Of a DNA stretch of 64,000 nt, positions 11,077 through 24,572 are shown one piece after another (positions within the stretch are counted from its first letter, which is position 1; each line of letters opens with the position of its first letter). Source of the DNA: Mansonella perstans (Eukaryota; Nematoda; Chromadorea; Rhabditida; Onchocercidae); NCBI GenBank assembly GCA_037074765.1, contig JBAMDO010000133.1, positions 1-64,000 on the forward strand. Direction: 5' to 3'. Under the pieces are notes generated by a model. It was not told where the DNA came from. It did not search any database and saw only the letters and a program-made list of their open reading frames with translations. The position numbers and the translations under genes were made by a program.

Positions 11077-11870
11077 GTGATCGGCCAAGGAACTGAAGAA
11101 GATCTATTGAAATATGAAGAAACTAAAGTTATCTTCAATGAAACTGTAATGAATGTAAGGCAATTTCTGCTAATGATGAAGAATTCAATGAACGAATAGC
11201 AGAATACAATAAACTGAAGGCGATAAACAATAATTTCCTTGGCATTGATTGGATTCATGATCCGATATTATTCGTATAACATTAAAGCCATGACTGGGAA
11301 ACAAATCACTAAGAGGACCATTCTACAATTCATCGCTTCGCAATTTGATCCATTCGATTTCTTAATCTCATCGATGATTTCATTTAAATTATTTCTTCAA
11401 TATTTATGTAAACAAAAGAGCTCTTGCGATCAATTCTTAATCCAATAAGATGAGCAACAATGACACAAGATGATAAGGAAATGGCTGACCAATGTAATCG
11501 ATTTACCGAGGTTTGTGATAAATTCATTAGAACAACTGGAGATGCATGTATTTACAGATGCATATACTTTTGCATACTCAGGAGCAGTTTTATGCGTTCA
11601 ACACAGGATATTGGAGAAGGAAATCAACTTCATTCTTGGTATGTGCCAAATCTCGGATTGCTCCAGTTAAAGATATATCCATACCAAGGCTTGAATTCTT
11701 ATCGGTATTAATTGGTGTATGAGCTGCAGCACATTTTGTATTAAGGCAATCAGAATTGAAGGAATTGTCCAGTTCTTTCTGTATTAGTTCGGTCACTTTG
11801 TCGATCCATATCCAATTTGATCTGGTAGTACGTTGCCTTCTTTGTTGAACTCTTCCAAAATATTTCATTT
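11077..11870 (+). mobile_element. decayed BEL/Pao-type LTR retrotransposon fragment (RT/RNase H region)
   Basis: Reading across three frames gives pieces typical of the BEL/Pao pol protein in the correct order. First, around 11077-11275, come GTEEDLLKYEETKVIF, NVRQFL, and FLGIDW. Then at 11302-11440 come [20 protein letters not shown] and [18 protein letters not shown] (family pattern TKR-vLs-ia-ifDPlGll...K.llQ.lw...WD). At 11470-11596 come LPRFV and LEMHVFTDAYTFAYS (RNase H start, LhvFsDAS.kAya). At 11645-11719 come AKSRIAPVKDISIPRLEFLS and LIGV. Stops and frameshifts separate the blocks, so it is a pseudogene. No LTRs, gag, protease or integrase were recognised. Confidence 0.75.
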
Positions 11871-11945
11871 TGGTTATTTCGCTTGATAATTGTTGTAGCT
11901 TTGTTGTTTTACTAAAATTCCCAGCTCAGCGTTCATTCTTTCGAT

Positions 11946-11981
11946 TTCAAAGTGATCAGTAGCATCACTGATCACTTTGAA
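11946..11981. other. perfect 15-bp hairpin
   Basis: ttcaaagtgatcagt (11946-11960) and actgatcactttgaa (11967-11981) are perfect inverted repeats around a 6-base loop, agcatc. The sequence is just past the recognisable retroelement coding blocks. Function is unknown. Confidence 0.8.
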
Positions 11982-12181
11982 GTTTTGTTGATTTTAATTC
12001 GAAATTTTTTGATTTGCAAGGCGCAATTTTCAGACTTCCAGTAATATGTTTGGCAATTACGTCGTCTCTGTTGTATTAAGTTAACTGCTACAGTAGGGTT
12101 ATCATGTGATACCCATTGAATAAGTGTTAATAGGTTATTACTATTGCGGTAGCTCTGTTGATAGATTTTCAATCAAGGCTT

Positions 12182-12933
12182 AGTATATAACTATCAGTTT
12201 TTGTGGCATCCTTCAAACTCAACAAACTCAAGGCATTTTGTTCAACAATGAAGAACATATTGAAGGAACTGTCAGTGATTTAAGAGATGAAAATTGTGAT
12301 TTTCATACTTTGACAGCAGTTACCAACTAATAAAACAGGTATTAATAGAACTCATTGTAAATTCATTCAAGTGGTTCCGTTATACTTTTTTATTTTTTTG
12401 TTTAGAATAGTTTTTTTTTTTTTTGTATTTAACAGGCAAAGGACAAAATAGATTAAGGCAATAAATGAAAAGGAATTGACGTAAATCATAACAGTAAAAC
12501 TAGATTTCAACTATCCGGTTATTTTTGCTTTGCAAAGATTTTATCAGCGTTCATTATCAACAAATCAAAATAAAAAAAAAAAAAATAATTAATTACTTAA
12601 TTTTTTACGCATGAAAATAAATTTGAAAATACAGTGCAACAAAAGTTTTAACAAAATTTAACTAAACTTTTATCCAAAATGTTTTCTGCAAACTATTTTT
12701 GTTGTTTAAAAGAATATCGGATTTTAAAAGATAAAATTTGTGGTATAGCTCATAATCATTACTATAATTATGAATTCATGCGGGTATGTGCGTGTGTTTT
12801 TATCGAATTACCAAAAACATGTTTAATTAGTTGCTTAATTAATTTAGATGCATTCCATTTTTAGAATGCATAAAATGATTGCAATTTTGATCACATGTGT
12901 GCTAATTGTTATGCAATTTAATTGATGCAATTG
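12182..12933. other. AT-rich stretch with no gene seen
   Basis: Contains homopolymer T and A runs (about 12413-12424 and 12571-12584) and scattered short ORFs without coding character. It includes the presumed 3' flank of the MSP-domain gene. Confidence 0.6.
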
Positions 12934-14277
12934 CTATATTTCGGTATTTGTTTTCGAAGTTTTACCACTTTTTACTTTTGGCAGTAGTAAGTTAAGCTTA
13001 GTGTACATTCGTGTCATCGGTGGTGTCACTCTGAATATCGCAGCTGTAATTATTTTACAATCAAGTACGTTGTTATTAGCTAATTGAAGGCAAAAATTCT
13101 AAATTTAAGATTGCAAAAAAAGATCAAATAAAAATGGAGCGGAAGAAATAAATTAATTGCTTAATTAACCTGCAGGCAAAAATTGGAAATGACCAAAGCG
13201 GAATTAGTTAATTACAGTTTTATATTATATTTTACTTAATATTTAATTAACCTGTAAGCAGAAATTAGAAATGATCAAAGCTAGGTTAATTAATTATAGC
13301 TTTATATTTTAATTACACCTAATCAGCGCGTAAACAGAAATTAGAAATGATCAAAGCTAGGATTAATTAATTATAGTTCTATATTTCACTTACACTTAAT
13401 TAACCTATAGATGAAAATTGGAAATGACCAAAGCTGGAATTAATTAATTATAGTTTTATATTACACTTACACTTAATTAACCTGTAGACAAAAATTGGAA
13501 ATGATCGAATCAAAATAAGTTAATTAATTATAGATTAATTGTTATATTATATTTTACTTATGACGTATTTTCTGTGTACTAATTTCACAGATCACACTTA
13601 CTTGAAATTGCAACAGCTCTAGTTTTATTCTTTGGTTTGCGTGTATCTGACGGAACAGTCAAATTCTCGATCATTACTTTATGACGACGGCCAGCATACT
13701 CAGCCGGATCGCGTGGCCATTCATTTGACGCTGGTATCACTATGTATATCTCATCTTCCTCATTTGGTTCCAAGTATCCATGACATTTGGAAAGACGTGG
13801 AAATGTACGTTCTCTGGTACGTATACGATATACAATGGGTACTGGATCAATATTTTTTATCTGTATAAAAATTTTTTAGAAATTTTAAAAAATCAAAATT
13901 CCAAGCAAATTATCAAAATTTCAAATTTCAACGAAAAAAAACACTCTATAATTAAAAAGAAAAAATTGTTTCGAAACTATTTAGGAAATAGTTTTATATT
14001 TCTTTTTTTTTGGGAACAAAATTTTATAAATTTCAAAAACTTAACAAGAAATGAAAAATTTTTTAAATTGAAGTTTTGCGAACAAAAATTGAAAATTTGG
14101 AAACTTTTTCTTTAAATTCTAGAAACATTTAACTTTGAAGCGGGCACACTGAGAGATTCGGTAATCATCAACAGCTGTGAAAACGATCCATGAAGGGATC
14201 AGTTTAACTTCAAAATCCGGCGTATCTCCTATCGTTTTATTCTGTTCTACACTACTATTATCTAGTATTGCAGACAT
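12934..14277 (-). CDS. MSP-domain protein
   Basis: Three exons in phase: 14277-14134, 13860-13602 and 13043-12934, giving 170 aa. The protein contains a major-sperm-protein/VAP-type immunoglobulin-like fold. Visible blocks are PSWIVFTAVDDYR, then CARFK joined across intron 1 to IKNIDPVPIVYRIRTR (the family pattern of kN.s..piaFkvkTt). Next come FPRLSKCHGYLEPNEEDEIY with the following IVIPAS, and RRHKVMIENLTVP. The C-terminal 35 residues are basic and unfamiliar. MSP domains act as cytoskeletal sperm proteins or as adaptor modules; the first strand PSWIVF and the conserved RTRERTFPR differ from classical MSP, so this is an MSP-domain family member rather than MSP itself. Intron 1 uses GTTAAA; intron 2 (558 bases) is filled with tandem repeats. 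The ATG at 14277 is the first in frame; no clear spliced-leader acceptor precedes it. Confidence 0.85.
13160..13560. repeat. tandem repeat, five copies of about 72-82 bp, inside an MSP-gene intron
   Basis: Units start with taacctgtag or a variant at about 13166, 13248, 13320, 13401 and 13478. They contain in order attggaaatgatcaaagct, taattaattatag and ttatattacacttac. Divergence between units is moderate. Confidence 0.9.
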
Positions 14278-15008
14278 TTCAGGTTGCCCGATTAGGTTAT
14301 TTCAAATTAGATCACCAATTAGGTTATTTCAGGTTAACTTAGCCGATTAGATTACAGCAGTGAAAGAAATACAATCGTTACGATGTAAGGAAATAAATCA
14401 AAATGGCTGACTGTTTGCAAAGTTTCTGTCTTTAAAGTTTCGTTTCGAATATGATTTGGAATTCAAATACTTGGAATGTTTTTTCATAAACATTCATAAA
14501 TTTGCATATCGGACCGAACCCAGCAGTTCGTATAAATGACTGTTGGCATATGTTAGTCAGAGAAGTGCTTCTCAAATGTTGCTCGGATCGGTCTGATCAT
14601 TGCCTTTTTTTTGTGATTAATTTTTTTTTTTCAAACTATCTCTTAATTAATACGTGAAAAATTACTGGTTAAAGTTTATTTTCATACGAACAAAATTATT
14701 ATTTTTGAATTTTATAACTTCCTGCGACAAATGCGAAAGACAAAAATGGTCATTGCTCAAATAAAAAATCCAAATGGTCACTTTTGGTCAAGAAAAGATT
14801 GAAATGGTCATTTTGGTCAAGAAAAGATTGATACGCTGGAGAAAATGCAAAAATAATATAGTAATAAGAAAAAGAGAGAGAGAACGAGAGAAGAAGAGGT
14901 AAAAGAAGTTGAAGTAATTTCGAATGTTTATTAATTGTGCAAAAGTGAAATTTCATGAAACTAGAAATTTTTGCTTTAAAAAAAGCTCCTTAAATGCATT
15001 TGAAGTTA
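14278..15008. other. intergenic, with short direct repeats
   Basis: Holds three near copies of gattaggttatttca (14289-14335), two to three copies of atggtcattttggtcaag with aaaagattga (about 14744-14833), and a purine-rich patch (14869-14910). No convincing coding exon was seen. Confidence 0.6.
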
Positions 15009-15198
15009 TCGAATCTATTCCGGAGTTCTTAGTCCAGAATTTGTAATCGAATCTATTCCGGAGTTCCTAGTTCAGAATTTGTATTCGAATTTATTCGGGA
15101 GTTCTTAATCCAGAATTTGTACTCGAATCTGTTCAGGAGTCCCTAGTCCAGAATTTGTAATCGAATCTATTCCGGAGTTCTTAATCCAGAATTCGTAC
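15009..15198. repeat. minisatellite, five copies of 38 bp
   Basis: Five head-to-tail 38-base units begin with tcgaatctattccggagt and end with ccagaatttgta plus one base. The units differ by a few substitutions but are all exactly 38 bases, 190 bases in total. Confidence 0.95.
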
Positions 15199-15510
15199 TG
15201 CCCGAACGGAAAACCCGAAAAAGTAATTGCGGAGCAGTATGTGAAATGGACGAGTCGCGTTATCACCATAGCTTACATGGTGTCATAGCGGCAGTAGTAG
15301 TGTGGACATAGCTAGAAATTATTGATTGTTCATTTAGGACGTTGCAGTTGGTTTTGGGGTATTGCGGGAATAAATTCTTAAGTAAAAAGTCATTCATTCA
15401 TATTTATGATTATTTTTGCATAGTATATTTCGTTTTATCAGTTATTATTGCCATTTATATGAGTATCTCTGTTTTTCTTAATTGACAATTTTAAAAGATT
15501 AATTGGATGA
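15199..15510. other. unassigned stretch with relatively high GC
   Basis: 15199-15370 is less AT-rich than its surroundings (gaacggaaaacccg, gacgagtcgcg, catagcggcagtag). No frame stays open long enough on either strand to call an exon. It could be a promoter region or 5' UTR of the cysteinyl-tRNA synthetase gene. Confidence 0.4.
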
Positions 15511-15637
15511 GATAATTCTGCAAGATTGCTTGAAGCAAATACATTTGGACGCTATATCAACACCCTGTTTTTTCCAGCAAATCGAATTCAGCTGCTATTT
15601 GGACGGTTGGCAACAAAAGTCACTGTCACAAATAGCC
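15511..15637 (+). CDS. candidate upstream exon in frame with cysteinyl-tRNA synthetase
   Basis: This open stretch ends at AATAGCC|GTAAGT, a consensus donor. In the frame with NTFGRYINTLFFPANRI and LLFGRLATKVTVTNS it exits in phase 1. The exon starting at 16349 can then be entered with two bases, which keeps the frame through CLKLRSGN into the ATG at 16375. The basic, hydrophobic character would fit an organelle-targeting presequence. However, no ATG precedes it and no good acceptor was found; a TGA lies at 15508. It may be a real alternative 5' exon or chance. Confidence 0.25.
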
Positions 15638-15869
15638 GTAAGTTAATTTAAATTAATTTTCTCATTTTTAATAATCAGTTTTCAGATAGAATGCTGTCTT
15701 TCTCTGATTCTATTCTATTTTAGTTTTCTCTGATTCTACTATATTTAGCATTTTAGTATTGAACAATTAAACCACAATTTATTGTAATCTTTATAGTTTT
15801 GTTGACAATATTTTTTCTTACTTTCAAATAATAATTGCTTGACATTTTGTTCGTTTTGTAAATTAACTT

Positions 15870-16075
15870 GTACCCATGAGTTGTACCCAGAGAGTTCTAG
15901 CCATGAGTTCTACCCAGAGAGTTCTAGCCATGAGTTCTACCCATGAGTTGTACTCAAAGAGTTCTACCCAGAGAGTTCTACCCATGAGTTGTACTCAAAG
16001 AGTTCTACCCAGAGAGTTTACCCATGAGTTGTACCCAGAGAGTTCTAGCCGTGAGTTCTACCCAGAGAGTTCTAA
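15870..16075. repeat. minisatellite based on cccagagagttctagccatgagttcta
   Basis: About 200 bases of alternating gagttctac/gagttgtac and cccagagagttctagc blocks (basic period about 18 bases, higher-order period 27-36). An incidental 91-codon ORF through it has no protein-like composition. Confidence 0.9.
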
Positions 16076-16346
16076 CATTATTATTCAGTCACGTTGCTTC
16101 TACCATTTCTGCCTCTTTGCTCTAAATGATTTGAAATTTAGACTAATATAACTTAGATTTATTAAGCAATTTGAAGTTGAATTTTGGCTATGCCTATCAT
16201 AACTTAACTTTCTACTTTATCTCTGCGGTTAATAGAATGATTGTTCAATCAATATGTCTTTTGGAATCGTGTGGGTTACTTAATTATCTATTTAATTTAT
16301 TTGCTGATTGTGCCTTTAATCATTTAAGTTATAGTTTCATAACTTT

Positions 16347-16348
16347 AG
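16347..16348 (+). promoter_or_regulatory. likely spliced-leader acceptor for cysteinyl-tRNA synthetase
   Basis: ataactttag ends at 16348, 26 bases before the ATG at 16375. The absence of a certain upstream exon and the typical TTTAG context suggest trans-splicing. Ordinary cis-splicing from the exon ending at 15637 is the alternative. Confidence 0.45.
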
Positions 16349-16374
16349 GCTGCTTGAAATTACGCAGTGGAAAC

Positions 16375-19300
16375 ATGTCATTGGTTACTGGAACTGATGC
16401 AGCCAGCTTTGTGGTTGAAGGAGGTTTGTTTGTCTTTCTGCGTTAAAAAACTGGAACAGATTTTCTCGTGTTTTTTTCTGGTTCCTAATAACGTTTAGAG
16501 CAAGAGCACACTGGTTTTGCGCGAGCAAATTGATTACGGAATTATATGTTATTGAAATAAATCCGGAATTCTAAGATGTTTGTTAGAACATTGAAAATTA
16601 GGTTATGAAAGAACCGTTTTATTGTTTTGTTTTCATATTGCGATTTCAAATCGACAATTTTGCAGAGGAATTTCCTCCTTGACTTGTTAATGCTAGTTCC
16701 AGTTTTTAACATAAATCTGTGTTAGTATCGGAGGAAAATTAATTGATGTTTACAGCAAGGCGTCTGCAAAAAGAATGGAAACTGCCAATATCAGAGCAAC
16801 CTCCCAAACTTTATTTGTATAATAGCTTCACGCGGAAAAAGGAGCTTTTTGTGCCACTGAAACCTAAGCAGGTAGGATTTTCAGTTCTTGCATAAATTTT
16901 TCTTTCAACTCTTACATAAGTTTTTTTTCTCATTTATTTCAAAATTTTATCAAAATATAAAAAAAAATTAAGGTGAAATGGTATATTTGTGGACCTACGG
17001 TCTATGATTCCTCACACATTGGGCATGCGCGAGCTTATCTTTCTTTCGACATTTTACGACGTGTTTTACAAGATTACTTTGGTTATGATATACAATATAT
17101 AATGAATATAACAGATATTGATGACAAAATTATTAAGAGGTAACTTATTGTTTAGATAGTTTCTTTGACCTTTTCTTTAATCCGGTGATTTCTATATAAT
17201 AAGTTCATGGAATTGTTTAATAGTAAGCATCGATTTCAGAGCTCGTCAGCTTTATTTGTTAGAAAGTTATGTTTCTGGAAAATTTGGTGAACTTTCAATA
17301 ACCAAGGTAATTGAGGACACTTTATCAGCACTGGATAAATTCAAGAGCAGTTGTATTAATGAAACTGATCCAGATAAAAGGAGCATGTTGGCTGATATGG
17401 TAAATTTTAAATTAAAATAGAATTCTTGGATTAATCGTTGTAAAAAAAACCAAAAATTAAATCTCTCACTTAACATCACACGAAGAGCAGATTGTACGCC
17501 TACTCAGCTGCGTAGTTTAGTAATTTCATTCCTCTCTTAATCATAAATTCATGAAAACTGTCCTCTAAAGAATTTTTCAAAATTTAACTTTACGCAAATG
17601 AGAATGTTGTTGTGGAAAAGCAACTTTTCAGTGTGCAAATGTGAATATTGCTGTAAAAAAGCTGGAGTGTTCGCTGCTGCAATCGGAACAGCAAGAAACA
17701 GAGAAATCAAAGAATGAACTTTTGGATGCTGCAAAGGATGTTCTCTCGGATTGGTTGGATTCGCTTTACAAACACACAGTGAGCGACTTGGCTGTCTTTG
17801 ATCGTCTAGCTAAGAAGTTAGTAGCACTTTTTAGTTTTTTTTTTTGTTTTTTTTTTTTTGTTTTTTGAAATAAAGGAATATGTTTAAAAAGAGACGATGA
17901 TGAACAGATTCAATTTTTAGATATGAAAATGAGTTTCTCTGTGATATGGCTTCCTTAAATGTACTACCACCGACTATTTTAACTCGAGTTTCGGAATATA
18001 TTCCAGAAATTATTGAATACGTAGAAAAAATAATAAATAATGGTTATGGATATGTCACTAAAGATGGTTCGGTTAGTTTTCCTTTCTGGAATATTTTCAT
18101 CATCCATTCATTGATATATTTCGTTGCTAATTCATTATTTGTTTTATTGTTTACATGTTTATTCACTGTTTTGCTAATTAACTGGGTTTTTACATTTTTT
18201 TTTCCTTAACTGTGTTGTTTTTGTAAAATTTCAGGTTTATTTCGACACGATGAAGTTTGATAATAGTGAAAAGCATAATTATTGCAAATTGGTACCGGAA
18301 GCTTTTTCGGATAATGAACAACTAATGAAAAATATGCTAGAAAGTGAGGGAGATTTGAGCATGGACAATTTGCAAGTCAGTGCTGGTGATTTAAAATTTA
18401 ACTTGTATTCTATGAATTCTTGTAAAATACATGTATCTTGATGATGAATTTTTTGATTAGTTCCTTTTTTCAGAATAAAAGGAATGTTACTGACTTTGCT
18501 TTGTGGAAAGCCTCAAAAGACGGTGAGCCGTATTGGAATAGTCCTTGGGGAAAAGGTGAAAATTTGAGGTCTTTAATGTATTCACTAATGCTATTTCCTG
18601 AAATACTTTTTTATATATTGTTTTATGTACTGAATATTATCACTTCAGCTGATATATACAGTATGTTTCATTTCAGGTCGGCCTGGTTGGCATATTGAGT
18701 GCTCAGCAATGAGTTCAAAAATCTGTGGCTCTTCTTTAGATATTCATGCTGGTGGTTTTGATTTGAAATTTCCGCATCATGATAACGAAATAGCACAGGT
18801 AATTGAAAAATTTTTATTGTAAATCATGATCTTTGGTGTTTGCATTTATACTTTAAATCCTATTTTGTTTTAAAATCATTTGGAATTTTCACTCGTATTC
18901 ATTGTTTTTCAAAGATAAATACAAATCGCAAAGTTATAGTAACTTAAAATCAAGGCTGGCGCAGTATAAGGTGACTCCTTAATTCATCCTGCTTATTCGT
19001 GTTATTTTTCAGGTGGAAGCTTATTATGATATTGAAAACTGGGTCAACTACTTTCTGCATTGTGGTTCGCTTCGAATTGCTGGTTTAAAAATGTCTAAAA
19101 GTCTTAAAAATTTTATAACAATTCGCGAAGCATTGAAACATTACTCTGCCCGACAGTTAAGAATATTATTTCTAATGCATAATTGGAATGATATTCTTGA
19201 TTACAGGTAGCAATTTTGTATGAACATTAAAACCTTCCAAATTTAAGTCTTTTTATTTGATTTCGCATGAATTCTAATACTTTTAGTGCTGCTTCGATGG

Positions 19301-21345
19301 AAAGAGCTTTGCAGTTCGAAAAAATCAGCAATGAGTTTTTCATGCTCGTTAAGGATTATTTACGAAAGCATTATAAGCAGAACAATAGTGAGGTGAGCGT
19401 TGTTAAATTAATTTTGCAATGTTACACATGTTGAACAGCGACTATCGTTATATCTGTAGTCTTTCAGAACTTATTTTCTTTCAGAGTTATCAAAAATATG
19501 GTGATGTAGAATTACATTTGGTTGATAATTTTTGCAAAATCAAAGCTGAGATAGGCATAGCACTATGTGATTCGATCGATACAAGAACAGTAATTGAAAA
19601 GTTGCGGGAATTGATTGGCTTAGGAAATGCTTACATCAATGAATTGGTTAGTGTTTTGTCGGTTATGCATCTAGACGATTTTAAAGCATTATATATTAAA
19701 TTTTGCTAGATTTTTTATGCTTTGTTTTTTCATTTTAAATTCAGTTAATCGTGAAGTATCATTGATCATCCTAAACGAATTATACGACGAAAAATATTAT
19801 AAAATATTTTAATGAACTTTTTCAAGTTGAATTTGATATTTTTAGGAGAGAAAAGGGAGGAATGTACCAAATTGTTTGTTATTACGAAATATTGCATTAT
19901 ACATGACATGGTTGCTGAAAATATTCGGTGTCATACCCCAAAATGCTGATATTGGTTTTCCAATGGAACAAAAGTTTGTTTGATTTATTAATTTAAAAAG
20001 AAATTCATTAAAATATTGTAGCGTATAGATTTTTTTCTTCAAACTATCATCAATTTTTTTTCTTTGCAGTGAAATGTCGAGTCATGATATATCCATTACA
20101 TCCAAAGAAGAGTTGCTTATGCCATATCTAACAGCGCTTGTTGATTTCCGAGAAAATGTTCGAGAAGTGGCTCGTGAAAAAAAAATTATCGAAATCCTGG
20201 AAGTATGCGTTGAATTTTTGCTTGTTTAACTGGGAAAATTTGTGACATCCATTTGCAAACAAGTTTACGTGATGCATTTACAAACAAGTTTACGTGATTA
20301 TTTGATTATACTCATGAAAATTTGATGAAATATTTATTTTCACTTTAGGAATGTGATAATTTGCGAGATGAAGTTCTGCCAAAATTAGGTGTACGACTTG
20401 AGGATCGAACTGCAGAAACATGTGTCAAACTCGTTGATAAAGAAACTCTGTTGCGAGAGCAAGAACAGAAAAAGGCTATTGAAGCATCAAAAAAAGAGGT
20501 TACTAGCAAAGTATTTCAATATTGAAGATGCCATTAAGCAGCTTTACGTTGAAATTTATTTCAGTTCACTAAGCTGATGTTATCACCATATAAAATTTTT
20601 TTATCACTAGCATTTTTTAATATTTTTTTCATCAAGTAACACTTTTTCGAAGTTTTCAAAATTATTCGAATATTTGTATATATCAAATCACTTCTATGTA
20701 TTACTCTGTGTAGGAAAAACTCCGGAAACAATGTGAAAAAGCGGAAAAGGAAGCACTGAATCGTATACCACCTTGGGAAATGTTTAAGCAAGGTAAAGGG
20801 GCTGGAAAATTCCTGAGATATGATGATAAGGGAATACCAACGCATCTTGCTAATGGTGAAGAAATCTCGAAAAAGCAACGGAAAAAACTAGAGAAATTAT
20901 ACGAGGTGCAGCAAAAGAATTACAAACAGGTTCATTTTTTCATAAGATTGATGAGATGGGCGAATTGGATCAGTGCATTCTTGACATGCACTTCCTTTGT
21001 CATCACTCATCATCTGAATGTTTTGCAGAATTCTTGCAAATTGCAGATGTTTTTAGTTTTGTGGTTTACTTGGATTACAGATCTTTAAAAATCGAATAAC
21101 ACCTCAAATTTTACCTGTTGAACAAGTAAGCAGTTGAAGAAAAAGTTGCAGTCTTAACTTCATCGTCACCCTTGGCCAGATTCGCTTTTTTTTTCAATAT
21201 TAGCTGCTAATTTAATTGGTTGCTTTACTTAATTTTCGATTTCGGTTCACACAGTAGTAGTTCTTCTAGAGTTGGGAATTAAAAAGAGAGTTTATTTAAT
21301 TTACTTGACTAATTTCAGGTTGCTCATGAATTACTTCCAAATTAG
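16375..21345 (+). CDS. cars-1: cysteinyl-tRNA synthetase, cytosolic type
   Basis: Charges tRNA-Cys with cysteine using ATP. Seventeen exons in phase: 16375-16423, 16756-16871, 16973-17139, 17240-17399, 17632-17816, 17921-18071, 18235-18375, 18474-18555, 18677-18798, 19013-19206, 19287-19392, 19485-19646, 19846-19973, 20070-20202, 20349-20498, 20714-20929 and 21319-21345, giving 762 aa (animal enzymes are about 750). All junctions are GT-AG. Class I signatures: [20 protein letters not shown] with HIGH at residues 70-73, [24 protein letters not shown] and [10 protein letters not shown] (zinc-site Cys/His residues), and KMSKS at 417-421. The eukaryote-specific insertion ([14 protein letters not shown]) and the lysine-rich C-terminal tail with [11 protein letters not shown] are present, arguing against a bacterial or mitochondrial origin. 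AATAAA lies 59 bases past the stop. Confidence 0.96.
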
Positions 21346-21403
21346 TATGGCTACGTCAGGGTATGTCAGCTCAACGACATAAAATTTAACGAGAAGTAAT
21401 TAC

Positions 21404-21409
21404 AATAAA
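21404..21409 (+). terminator. poly(A) signal AATAAA of cysteinyl-tRNA synthetase
   Basis: First AATAAA after the stop codon at 21343-21345. Confidence 0.6.
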
Positions 21410-22726
21410 TAATTTGTGTAATAATAATCACATCAATAATTTATTGAATTTATTCTGTTTTCTTCAAAGGGCTTTTGCAGTAATTTTAATTTCTGGAGTA
21501 TAAGATAGAATAAGATATGAGACAGGAGCGTATGAAATTATAAGTTAATTTGTTATGAAAACTTTGTTATAGCTTATGTTGAAGTAGTTGTTTAAGGATA
21601 TATATTTTCTACATTGTTTTATTTTATGAATGTATCTTGATGCGTTATTCAACTTTGTTTTGTTGTCTTTGTTTGCTTTGGGGTATGGGGAATAAAGTTT
21701 CGCGATGAGTAGTTCATAAAGATTAATTGGTTTCATATGATCATCCAAAGACCTTTCTGAACTTATGTAAGATTTTTTTAGATCCATTGTCGTTCAATTT
21801 GTCAGAACACACAAAAAAATATTTAAACAGACAGGGACAACTCTGTTTAACTCTTTTAAATATCTGTTTAACTCTGCTAAGTTAAACAGACAAGGATAGC
21901 TTAAAAGATCATTACATAAAAGATATTCTTAACTAATGAATTCAGCTTTGTGGACTGAAGGTTAAACGGATGTTTAAACGTTAAACAGATGTTTAGCTAG
22001 AGAATAACAGATGTTTAATGTTATTGCTTCATGTTTTTTGGACTAAATTATGTCACTCAGTTGATTTGCTTAGGAAACGCGGTTAAATACTGTTCGTTAC
22101 AGTTCTTGTGATCCGAATTTTTTCCACAATTCATTGTAAGTTTGCAAAAGTGATTTTAATTTATTTGAAATTCTTAATTTTATTATGGAATTTTGCTAGT
22201 TTTGCTTTAGGTGGTGCTGTTGCTATTTTCGACAAATTTCCAAAATTCCAAAGGTTGATGTTATTTCTTTCGACCTCTTCTTCTTTTGGTTGCGCAGAAC
22301 AGCGCGATTGGTATGATCGCAAAACTATCGTTTTTTTTTCCTTTTTTTTTTATGACGAGTCTTAATTTAAAATGAATTAGTTTTCACCTGTCCAATAGTC
22401 TTTTTTCATTTGAATTGTATACTCTCCGATTTCAATCATGAGAATTGAAATCATTTTCATCACTACTGACATTGCAAAACCAATGAATAATAAGCAAATG
22501 AAGTGTTTAAAATGGTTTTTGGTTGAAGAAAAATTGTATGATTTTTTTGTTGCATAAAGTGTATCTATTTTTTCATGCTGTCTTGGTGTATTTATGGATT
22601 TTTGGTCCCTGTTTCTCTGTATATATATATGGCTGACGATTTACGAACATATGGAAATTCTAATTGATATTAGAAATTCTAATTAAAATTGATATTCTAA
22701 TTGATGGAGGTAGCGTAGTCTTTTTT
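21410..22726. other. intergenic region between cars-1 and tpi-1
   Basis: Holds a cluster of direct and inverted copies of tgtttaac/gttaaacag at about 21825-22020 (for example gttaaacagatgtttag) and a short ta run at 22621-22630. A weak plus-strand ORF (22108-22365) has no recognisable features. The promoter of tpi-1 presumably lies near the 3' end. Confidence 0.55.
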
Positions 22727-22729
22727 CAG
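22727..22729 (+). promoter_or_regulatory. likely spliced-leader acceptor for triosephosphate isomerase
   Basis: cttttttcag|gctcATGATG: a perfect TTTTTTCAG acceptor lies four bases before the start codon, with no upstream coding exon. Confidence 0.65.
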
Positions 22730-22733
22730 GCTC

Positions 22734-24572
<1,839 letters not shown>

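Noticed and set aside
15876..16151. 91-codon ORF MSCTQRVLAMSSTQ...
   Set aside because: Translation of the 18-bp minisatellite; composition follows the repeat.
22108..22365. Plus-strand ORF of 85 codons before tpi-1
   Set aside because: No splice context, family motif or codon bias; ends in a homopolymer T run.
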